Shown here: positions 1-5,721 of the stretch, one piece after another
Layout: each line of letters begins with the position of its first letter
How positions within the stretch are numbered: position 1 is the stretch's first letter
Assembly: GCA_030838265.1 (NCBI GenBank)
Contig: JAUTXA010000249.1
Location: forward strand, 1 to 6,226
Reading direction: 5' to 3'
DNA length: 6,226 bases
From: Actinomycetota bacterium
GTDB taxonomy: Bacteria > Actinomycetota > Acidimicrobiia > Acidimicrobiales > BP-101
The notes under the pieces: model-generated
What the model saw: only the letters and a program-made list of their open reading frames with translations
The model's database searches: none
Told to the model about the DNA's origin: nothing
Program-made: the position numbers and the translations under genes

Positions 1-68
1 CCCCAACTCGATTGCCAACATCTGGAGGCGGGGCGGGGCGATGAGACGGAGGAGGTAGCGACCGAGCA
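1..68 (+). other. Region upstream of dppB; possible 3' tail of an upstream gene
   Basis: The 68 bases before the first clear gene contain no recognisable promoter: there is a TTGCCA-like hexamer at 12-17 but no matching -10 element. One frame, beginning at base 2, stays open from the window edge and ends at the TAG at 56-58. It would encode a short basic tail ending in a run of four arginines, with mostly G/C third positions. If real, it is the C-terminus of an upstream gene ending 10 bp before dppB, which would extend the operon leftwards. Another frame ends at the TGA at 42-44, and the remaining frame stays open to 97-99. With so few codons the choice is a guess. The stretch is G-rich around 24-40. 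Confidence 0.25.
48..56 (+). promoter_or_regulatory. Ribosome binding site of dppB
   Basis: The purine-rich GGAGGAGGT is a near-perfect complement of the 3' end of 16S rRNA. It ends 12 bases before the ATG at 69, slightly longer than the usual spacing, although the GGAGG copy can pair in more than one register. It supports 69 as the start of the first permease and is the strongest Shine-Dalgarno in front of any gene in the window. Confidence 0.7.
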
Positions 69-1043
69 ATGCTCCAATTCGTGGTCAGGCGCCTCCTGAT
101 CTCCATCCCGCTGGTCCTTCTCTCGTCCTTCCTGGTCTTCGTACTGGTGGCCAACAGCGGCGACCCGCTCGAGTCCCTCCGGATCAACCCGCGTGTGTCG
201 CAGGCCACCATCCACCAGCGCGAGCGCGACCTGCACCTCGACAAGCCAGTGATCCAGCGATACGGCATCTGGATCTCGGACCTAGCCAAAGGCGACCTGG
301 GCAAGGACAACGGTCAGTCGCCTGTGTCGGGCCAGCTCTACCGGGCCGTGCTCGTCACCCTCCGCCTGGTCGTCGTGTCGATCGTCCTCGCCGTGTTGAT
401 CGCCTTGATCATCGGGGTGATCGGAGCGCTTCGCCAGTACTCGCTCTTCGACTACTCGACCACGTTCGCTGCGTTCTTGTTCTTCTCCCTCCCGGTGTTC
501 TGGCTGGCCGCTCTCCTCAAGCTCTACGGCGTGCGTCTCAATCAGTGGTTCGGTCACCGGTGGGTGTACACGATCGGGCAGCAGTCGGCCGACCTCCATG
601 GCGGGCTCTTGGCTCGCCTGGGCGACTACGCCGGCCACATGGTGCTGCCGGCCTTTACCCTGATCGTCATCAGCATGGCGCAGTACAGCCGCTTCGTCCG
701 CTCGTCGATGCTCGACGTCCTCTCCAGCGACTACGTGCGCACCGCCGAGGCCAAGGGCCTCTCTAGGAGGCGGGTGGTGATGCGCCACGCCCTGCGCAAC
801 GCGCTCATCCCCGTCACGACCGTCGTCACCCTTGACTTCGGCGCGGTGATTGGTGGAGCGGTCGTCACCGAGGCCGTCTTTGGCTGGAAGGGGATGGGAA
901 CGCTCTTGATCACCGGCGTCCAGCAGTTCGACGTCAACATCGTTCAGGCCTGGCTCTTGGTGACGGCCGTGATGGTCGTCCTCTTCAACCTCCTGGCCGA
1001 CGTCATCTACGCCTACCTCGATCCGAGGATCCGTCTTGGCTAA
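69..1043 (+). CDS. dppB: Peptide-type ABC transporter permease, DppB/OppB family
   Basis: This 324-residue integral membrane protein is the first channel-forming subunit of the importer. An N-terminal helix (about 9-29) is followed by a large extracytoplasmic segment (about 30-90) containing the family-typical LDKPVIQRY and GDLGKD stretches. Further membrane helices lie at about 93-121, 130-152, 190-207, 246-272 and 291-315. The EAA loop that contacts the ATPase is intact: TAEAKGL at 225-231, leading to ALIP at 245-248. The ending DVIYAYLDPRIRLG is the classic C-terminus of this family, and the length is normal. The ATG start is supported by the Shine-Dalgarno at 48-56. The 3' end overlaps dppC by 8 bp, which suggests coupled translation. 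The family call is secure; the substrate (dipeptide, oligopeptide or another solute) is not known. Within the EAA loop, tandem AGG-AGG arginine codons (765-770) form an internal Shine-Dalgarno-like site. Confidence 0.95.
   Translation: MLQFVVRRLLISIPLVLLSSFLVFVLVANSGDPLESLRINPRVSQATIHQRERDLHLDKPVIQRYGIWISDLAKGDLGKDNGQSPVSGQLYRAVLVTLRLVVVSIVLAVLIALIIGVIGALRQYSLFDYSTTFAAFLFFSLPVFWLAALLKLYGVRLNQWFGHRWVYTIGQQSADLHGGLLARLGDYAGHMVLPAFTLIVISMAQYSRFVRSSMLDVLSSDYVRTAEAKGLSRRRVVMRHALRNALIPVTTVVTLDFGAVIGGAVVTEAVFGWKGMGTLLITGVQQFDVNIVQAWLLVTAVMVVLFNLLADVIYAYLDPRIRLG
1025..1029 (+). promoter_or_regulatory. Ribosome binding site deciding the TTG start of dppC
   Basis: GAGGA, inside the last codons of dppB, ends 6 bases before the TTG at 1036. 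No in-frame ATG or GTG exists between 1036 and the GTG at 1198, which already lies just before the first membrane helix and would delete the amphipathic stretch typical of the family. The TTG is therefore the best start. Confidence 0.5.
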
Positions 1044-2031
1044 CAAGGGAACCCCCAAAGGAGAGGGCGACGAAGCCCACGAGCCGCCCCTGATCTCGGC
1101 CGCCGTCCCCGCGGTCGAGGCGCCCGCCAGCCATGAGGGTGTCGAGTCGGCGGCGGCCAGCGGACTCAACGTCGAGACACGCAGCCAGTGGCGGCTGGTG
1201 ACCCGGCGCTTCCTCCGCCACCGCTTGGCCATGATCGCCCTGGCCATCCTGGTGTTCGTGATCCTGCTCTCGCTCGTCGGTGGCCGGGTGTGGCATTACC
1301 ACTACGACGACCTGTCGGTCGACTTCTCGTCGGGCCCCTCGCTGCATCACCCCATGGGCACCGATGGCATCGGACACGACACGTTCGCCCAGGTCCTGCG
1401 CGGCGCCCAGAAGTCGGTGCAGATCATGCTGCTCGTGGCCCTCTTCTCCACCACTATCGGCGTGACCATCGGCGCCATCGCCGGGTTCTACGGCGGTCTC
1501 GTCGACGCCGTGCTCATGCGATTCATCGACCTGTTGCTGACCATCCCGACGCTCGCCGTCCTCGCCGTCTTGGCCAACAAGGTGCGACAGAGCGGGAGCT
1601 GGTTCGGCATCGCCCTGATCATCGCCCTCTTGGTGTGGACGTCGATCGCGCGCGTCGTTCGGGCCGAGATCCTGTCGTTGCGGGAGAAGGAGTTCGTCGA
1701 AGCGGCACGGGCGGCGGGGGCTAGCGATCGCCGCATCATCTTCCGCCATCTCCTCCCCAACGTGGTGGGGTCGATCATCGTCAGCGCCACGCTCACCATG
1801 GCGGCGGCCATCCTGATCGAGACGACCCTGTCGTACCTCGGCCTCGGCATCAAGGTCCCCGACACCTCGCTCGGCCTGCTCGTCTCCGACGGGCAGACGG
1901 CGGCTGAGACTCGCCCGTGGCTCTTCTACTTCCCGGGCCTGTTCATCATCGTCATCGTCCTGTGCGTGAACTTCATCGGTGATGGCCTGCGCGACGCCTT
2001 CGATCCGAAGCAGAACCGGGTGAGGGCGTGA
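1036..2031 (+). CDS. dppC: Peptide-type ABC transporter permease, DppC/OppC family
   Basis: This is the second channel subunit, 331 residues, expected to pair with the preceding permease in the cytoplasmic membrane. Residues 1-50 are polar, rich in Ala, Pro and Glu, and probably disordered. They are followed by the OppC N-terminal module: SQWRLVTRRFLRHR at 50-63, then a helix at about 64-82. The conserved HPMGTDGIGHDTFAQVL (105-121) and GAQKSVQI (123-130) precede the permease core. The EAA loop is E222-A223-A224 with G228 and L240-P241. TLSYLGLGIKVPDTSLG (264-280) and the terminal GDGLRDAFDPK (316-326) are typical of the family. The start is TTG, chosen because of the upstream GAGGA and the 8-bp overlap with dppB. 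The stop codon is embedded in the GTGA overlap with dppD. Function is secure at family level; substrate is unknown. Confidence 0.94.
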   Translation: MANKGTPKGEGDEAHEPPLISAAVPAVEAPASHEGVESAAASGLNVETRSQWRLVTRRFLRHRLAMIALAILVFVILLSLVGGRVWHYHYDDLSVDFSSGPSLHHPMGTDGIGHDTFAQVLRGAQKSVQIMLLVALFSTTIGVTIGAIAGFYGGLVDAVLMRFIDLLLTIPTLAVLAVLANKVRQSGSWFGIALIIALLVWTSIARVVRAEILSLREKEFVEAARAAGASDRRIIFRHLLPNVVGSIIVSATLTMAAAILIETTLSYLGLGIKVPDTSLGLLVSDGQTAAETRPWLFYFPGLFIIVIVLCVNFIGDGLRDAFDPKQNRVRA

Positions 2032-3110
2032 GCGTCGGCGCGCCGGCACCGGCCGCAAGAGAGCCGGTCCTCGAGGTCCAAGACCTCGAGGTCGAGTTCG
2101 TGACCGAAGACGGCCCTCTCCGGGCGGTTCGAGGCCTGAGCTACCACCTCGAGCCAGGCGAGGTTCTCGGCGTCGTGGGCGAGTCTGGCTCCGGCAAGTC
2201 GGTGGCGGCCATGGCCCTTCTGGGCCTCCTCCCCAAGACGGCGCGCATCACCGGGTCGGCTCGGTTCGAGGGCGACGAGCTCGTTGGCATGGGTCGAGAC
2301 GAGATGAACGCGGTGCGAGGCAAGCGGATCGCCATGGTCTTCCAAGACCCGATGACTTCTCTCAACCCCGTCCACCGCGTGGGAGCCCAGATAGCGGAGG
2401 CCATCATGGCCTCAGGGACGGTAGAGAAGAAGGATGCCGCCCAGCGCGCAGTCAGCCTGCTCGAGCGAGTCGGCATCCCCGAGGCGCGGACCCGCGCCAG
2501 GGACTACCCACACCAGTTCTCGGGCGGCATGCGCCAGCGCGCCGTGATCGCTATGGCCATGGCCAACGATCCCGACGTGCTCATCGCCGATGAGCCGACG
2601 ACTGCGCTCGACGTCACCGTGCAGGCGCAGGTCCTCGAGACGCTGGTGGCGGCGCAAGCTGAGACGCAGGCGGCGATGATCCTCATCACCCACGACCTGG
2701 GTGTCATAGCCAACATGGCGTCGCGTGTGCTCGTCATGTACGCCGGTAAAGCGGTCGAGACGGGCAGCATCACCGACATCTTCGATCGCCCGAGGATGCC
2801 GTACACCCTCGGGCTGCTCGGATCCTTGCCTTCCATCGACGCCGAGGACGAGCGCCTGACCCCGATCACCGGCTCGCCCCCGTCACTGCTCAATCTGCCG
2901 CCGGGCTGCCCCTTTGCCCCCCGCTGTCCCATGACGCGGGCCCGTTGCCTCGAGGAGGAGCCACAGCTGCGGCCCGTCGGCGGCCCTGGCCACCATGCCG
3001 CTTGCCACTTCGCGGAAGAGCTCAGTGCCGTCGACCGACCCGACGAGGTGTTCGCCGTCACGGCCGCAGACCCGGTGATGACCGATGAGCTCGAGGGACC
3101 CCAGCCGTGA
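2028..3110 (+). CDS. dppD: Peptide ABC transporter ATP-binding protein, DppD/OppD family
   Basis: This 360-residue cytoplasmic ATPase is one of the two nucleotide-binding subunits that drive import. All motifs are intact: Walker A GESGSGKS at 51-58, Q-loop VFQDP with Gln106, signature SGGMRQR at 165-171, Walker B and D-loop IADEPTTALD at 186-195 with Glu189, and the H-loop histidine at 222. Residues from about 255 onwards form the C-terminal oligopeptide/dipeptide extension of this subfamily. It carries four cysteines, C294, C300, C307 and C326, in a CX5CX6CX18C pattern, followed by an acidic tail of about 30 residues. Known work on a mycobacterial oligopeptide permease assigns an iron-sulfur cluster to this extension, so a cluster here is a reasonable inference. 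The GTG start overlaps the dppC stop as GTGA. Purines (GGGTGAGGG, 2018-2026) sit very close to the start, so re-initiation by coupling is likely. Confidence 0.95.
   Translation: MSVGAPAPAAREPVLEVQDLEVEFVTEDGPLRAVRGLSYHLEPGEVLGVVGESGSGKSVAAMALLGLLPKTARITGSARFEGDELVGMGRDEMNAVRGKRIAMVFQDPMTSLNPVHRVGAQIAEAIMASGTVEKKDAAQRAVSLLERVGIPEARTRARDYPHQFSGGMRQRAVIAMAMANDPDVLIADEPTTALDVTVQAQVLETLVAAQAETQAAMILITHDLGVIANMASRVLVMYAGKAVETGSITDIFDRPRMPYTLGLLGSLPSIDAEDERLTPITGSPPSLLNLPPGCPFAPRCPMTRARCLEEEPQLRPVGGPGHHAACHFAEELSAVDRPDEVFAVTAADPVMTDELEGPQP
2069..2091 (+). repeat. Perfect 10-bp inverted repeat with triloop near the 5' end of dppD
   Basis: CCTCGAGGTC at 2069-2078 is followed by the loop CAA and its exact reverse complement GACCTCGAGG at 2082-2091. 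The hairpin starts 41 bases downstream of the GTG start. It arises because the codons CTC-GAG-GTC (Leu-Glu-Val) occur twice, in residues 15-17 and 20-22, and that string is nearly self-complementary. No T-tract follows, so it is not a terminator. It could influence ribosome loading or mRNA stability at the permease/ATPase boundary, or it could be a by-product of the common LEVxDLxVxF sequence of ABC ATPases. The repeat is certain; a role is not. Confidence 0.55.
3093..3098 (+). promoter_or_regulatory. Ribosome binding site of dppF
   Basis: GAGGGA, inside the last codons of dppD, ends 8 bases before the GTG at 3107 and 14 bases before the in-frame ATG at 3113. The spacing favours GTG, which also gives the same GTGA overlap seen at two other junctions in the window. 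Confidence 0.55.
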
Positions 3111-4135
3111 GCATGCAGACGGCGTCGGCTTCGGGCGGCGCGTCCACCACCGAAGATACGCCCCTGCTGCAGGTGACCGATCTGGTCAAGCACTTCCCGA
3201 TCCTGGGCGGGAACATCATCCGCCGCACGGTTGGCGAGGTGCAGGCGGTGAGCGGCGTGTCCCTCCACGTCGATGATCGGGAGACGCTTGGCATCGTCGG
3301 CGAGTCAGGCTGTGGCAAGTCCACATTGGGACGCACGATCATGCAGCTGCTCCCTGCCACCTCTGGGTCAGTGCGATTCGACGGGGTCGAGCTGACTGAG
3401 CTGGGCCGACGCGAGCTGCGAGCCAAACGGCGAGACATCCAAATCGTCTTCCAGGATCCCTACGCCTCGCTCAACCCGCGTCTTCCGGTGAGCGCCATCG
3501 TCGGCGAGCCGCTGACCATTCACGGGGTCAAGGGCGGGAAGGAGCGGGTCGCCGAGCTGCTGCGCCTGGTGGGCCTGAACCCCGAGCACGCCAACCGCTA
3601 TCCCCACGAGTTCTCGGGTGGGCAGCGGCAGCGGGTCGGCATCGCACGGGCTCTGGCCCTCGAACCGAAGCTCCTCGTGCTCGACGAGCCGGTGTCCGCA
3701 CTCGACGTCAGCATCCAGGCCGGCGTCCTCAACCTGCTCACCGACCTGCAGGACCGTCTCGGATTGGCCTACGTCTTCATCGCCCACGATCTGTCGGTGG
3801 TACGCCACATCTCCGACCGGGTGGCCGTCATGTATCTGGGCAAGATCGTCGAAATCGGCGCTCGCAAGGACATCTACGAGAAGCCCTCGCACCCCTACAC
3901 CCAGGCGCTGCTCTCCGCTGTCCCGATCCCCGATCCGCGGCGGGAGCGCAACCGCAAGCGGATCATCCTCACGGGTGACGTGCCCAGCCCCGTCGACCCT
4001 CCGTCGGGCTGCCGCTTCCGCACCCGGTGCTGGAAGGCGCAAGACATCTGTGCCGAGGAGGAGCCAGCTTTGGTAGACCGAGGGCAGGGCCACCCGTCGG
4101 CCTGCCACTTCGCCGAGATCCAAAAGCTCATCTGA
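3107..4135 (+). CDS. dppF: Peptide ABC transporter ATP-binding protein, DppF/OppF family
   Basis: This is the second nucleotide-binding subunit, 342 residues, expected to form a heterodimer with the DppD-like protein under the two permeases. The N-terminal part has the DppF/OppF-type insertion between strand 1 and Walker A (LVKHFPILGGNIIRRTVGEV, about 27-46). Motifs are intact: Walker A GESGCGKST at 65-73, Q-loop FQDPYASLNP with Gln116, signature SGGQRQR at 170-176, Walker B and D-loop LDEPVSALD at 192-200 with Glu194, and H-loop His227. The C-terminal extension holds C302, C308, C315 and C333 (CX5CX6CX17C), nearly matching the spacing in DppD and ending in the same ACHF. The chosen GTG start overlaps dppD by GTGA; ATG at 3113, two codons later, is the alternative. 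The stop lies 5 bp before the lipoprotein gene, consistent with one operon. Confidence 0.95.
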   Translation: MSMQTASASGGASTTEDTPLLQVTDLVKHFPILGGNIIRRTVGEVQAVSGVSLHVDDRETLGIVGESGCGKSTLGRTIMQLLPATSGSVRFDGVELTELGRRELRAKRRDIQIVFQDPYASLNPRLPVSAIVGEPLTIHGVKGGKERVAELLRLVGLNPEHANRYPHEFSGGQRQRVGIARALALEPKLLVLDEPVSALDVSIQAGVLNLLTDLQDRLGLAYVFIAHDLSVVRHISDRVAVMYLGKIVEIGARKDIYEKPSHPYTQALLSAVPIPDPRRERNRKRIILTGDVPSPVDPPSGCRFRTRCWKAQDICAEEEPALVDRGQGHPSACHFAEIQKLI

Positions 4136-4140
4136 CCGCC

Positions 4141-5721
4141 ATGCGCCGCCCCCTCGCCCTCCTGCTCGTCGTGGCCGCCGTCATGTCGGTCGCCTGCAAC
4201 TCGGGCAAGAAGGCGGCGACCCCCGCAACCCCGCGCCGCGGCGGTGTCCTCCGTCTCGGGGTGGCGACACCGGCGTCACTTGACCCGGCCCAGGCCCGCA
4301 GCATCGAGGAGACGCTGTTGGCCGACCAGCTCTTCGACGGCGTGACGACCTACGACCCCAAGACCCTGCTCGCCGTGCCGGCCTTGGCCTCGGGGTGGAC
4401 GGCGTCGGCTGATCAGAAGCAGTTCGACTTCAACATCCGTGCCGACGCAACGTTCGAGAGCGGACGTCACGTCGTGGCGGCCGATGTGAAGTACACGCTG
4501 GAGCGAATCGCCAAGAAGGGCTCGGGCTCGCCCGCCGCCGACCTGCTCGAGCTCATCTCCGGCTACAAAGCGGTGGCCGACGGCTCCACGACGATCCTGG
4601 CCGGCGTCACGACCCCGAGCCCGTTGGTCCTGCGCATCCAGCTCGACCAGCCCCTATCGGCCCTGCCCAGCTTGCTGGCCAGTCCGCTCTTCGGCGTGGT
4701 GGCCGGAGAAGCTGCCAGCGCGCCGCACCCGAAGATCCCATTCGCCCAGGCCCCGATCGACGGCAGCGGACCCTTCGTGTTCAAGGGGAAGGTGGGCGAG
4801 GTCCTCCATCTGGCCCGACGACCGAAGGGCAGCGCCTACCTGGCCGGGATCGACGTGCACCAGTACAAGGACGTACCCGCGGCCTACGCCGCCTTCCGCC
4901 GCGGTGCAGTCGACTGGAGCCGGGTGCCTCCCGACGACGTGGCGACCGCAGGCCCTCGCTACGGGCGCCGCCTTTTCACGCCCTATGTGGCCGAGCTGTT
5001 CTACGCCTTCAACGTCAGGAGCCCGAAGCTCAGCGACGCCCGGTTCCGTCAGGCCATCGTCCAAGCAGTCGACACCAGCGCCATCATCCGCGGCGTCTAC
5101 CAGAACACCGTCCTCCCCATCAAGAACGTGGTGGTGAAGGGCGTCCCCGGTGCGCAGCAGGATGCCTGTCGCGATCACTGTGCCTTCAACCCCGATGCCT
5201 CGCGCCGTCTGATCCGTGAGGTGTTCCATGGCCCGGCGCCACAGATCTTCCTCGATTTCGACGAGGACGAGGTCCAGCGAGCGGTGGCCAGCGCCATCAG
5301 CAACGATCTGAAGGCTGTCGGCATCACCGCCACGCTGCGGCCTCATTCGCCAAACGACTACGCCACGTTCGCGGCGAGCGGGAACCAGGAGGTCTTCCGC
5401 CTCGGTTGGATCGCCCCCTATCCGTCGCCCGATGCCTTCTTGGCCCCCCTCTTCGCCAATGGCTCGCGGTCGAACCTCACCGGGTTCTCACAACCGGGCG
5501 TCGACAAGGAGCTGGCGCTGGCCCGATCGTCGGCCAACCCGCTGCTCCAGATCCAGGCTTACCAGCGGGTCGAGAACGCGGTTCTCGCTCTCGCTCCCGT
5601 GTTGCCCATCGCTCAGTTCCAGATCCAGGCCGTCGATCGCCCGACGGTGCACGGCCTGGTGCCCACTCCGATGGCGAGCTTCGACGCGTCCAAGGTCTGG
5701 GTCGACCCGATCAAGAAGTGA
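4141..5721 (+). CDS. Peptide ABC transporter substrate-binding lipoprotein, family 5 (SBP_bac_5)
   Basis: This 526-residue extracytoplasmic receptor should capture the solute and deliver it to the permeases. The N-terminus has the basic MRRP, a hydrophobic core at about 5-15, and the lipobox SVAC with Cys19 as the predicted lipidation site. A flexible Lys/Ala/Thr/Pro linker follows. The family 5 fold is recognisable: RGGVLRLGV at 33-41, DPAQARSIEE at 48-57, the A113-A114-D115-V116 segment, GSGPFVF at 208-214, LSDARFRQAIVQAVD (297-311), and LGWIAPYPSPDAFL at 421-434. The frame is open upstream to a GTG at 4027, but the signal peptide fixes the ATG at 4141, 5 bp after the dppF stop. No clear Shine-Dalgarno precedes it, so coupling is likely. 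Cys343 and Cys347 (CX3C) may form a disulfide. The usual Asp-Gly before the A-A-D-V segment reads Glu-Ser-Gly here. The ligand is unknown; a peptide is most likely. Confidence 0.93.
   Translation: MRRPLALLLVVAAVMSVACNSGKKAATPATPRRGGVLRLGVATPASLDPAQARSIEETLLADQLFDGVTTYDPKTLLAVPALASGWTASADQKQFDFNIRADATFESGRHVVAADVKYTLERIAKKGSGSPAADLLELISGYKAVADGSTTILAGVTTPSPLVLRIQLDQPLSALPSLLASPLFGVVAGEAASAPHPKIPFAQAPIDGSGPFVFKGKVGEVLHLARRPKGSAYLAGIDVHQYKDVPAAYAAFRRGAVDWSRVPPDDVATAGPRYGRRLFTPYVAELFYAFNVRSPKLSDARFRQAIVQAVDTSAIIRGVYQNTVLPIKNVVVKGVPGAQQDACRDHCAFNPDASRRLIREVFHGPAPQIFLDFDEDEVQRAVASAISNDLKAVGITATLRPHSPNDYATFAASGNQEVFRLGWIAPYPSPDAFLAPLFANGSRSNLTGFSQPGVDKELALARSSANPLLQIQAYQRVENAVLALAPVLPIAQFQIQAVDRPTVHGLVPTPMASFDASKVWVDPIKK

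Noticed and set aside
12..40. Possible promoter upstream of dppB starting with TTGCCA
   Set aside because: No -10-like element occurs at a suitable distance; the stretch that should hold it is G-rich.
282..1247. Long minus-strand open frame of 321 codons
   Set aside because: It lies opposite the secure dppB gene and the start of dppC. Its product is low-complexity and rich in Asp, Glu, Arg and His, typical of the antisense of GC-rich coding DNA. No family motif or separate ribosome binding site is visible.
1003..2058. Long minus-strand open frame of 351 codons
   Set aside because: It is the exact opposite of dppC and has charged, repetitive composition with no recognisable domain. It is a by-product of high G/C at third positions.
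3368..4123. Minus-strand open frame of 251 codons opposite dppF
   Set aside because: It is antisense to a fully motif-complete ATPase and its translation has no recognisable fold.
4027..4140. Upstream extension of the first binding protein to a GTG at 4027
   Set aside because: The extension lies wholly within the dppF 3' end and its 5-bp gap, and it would bury a clear lipoprotein signal peptide that begins at 4141.
5571..5587. 7-bp inverted repeat CGAGAAC / GTTCTCG with loop GCG
   Set aside because: It is inside the binding-protein coding region, is short and has no following T-tract. Stems of this size are expected by chance in GC-rich DNA.
5699..5708. Palindrome GGGTCGACCC near the end of the first binding protein
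   Set aside because: It has no loop and no T-tract, and the next gene starts at once, so it is neither a plausible terminator nor a supported operator.
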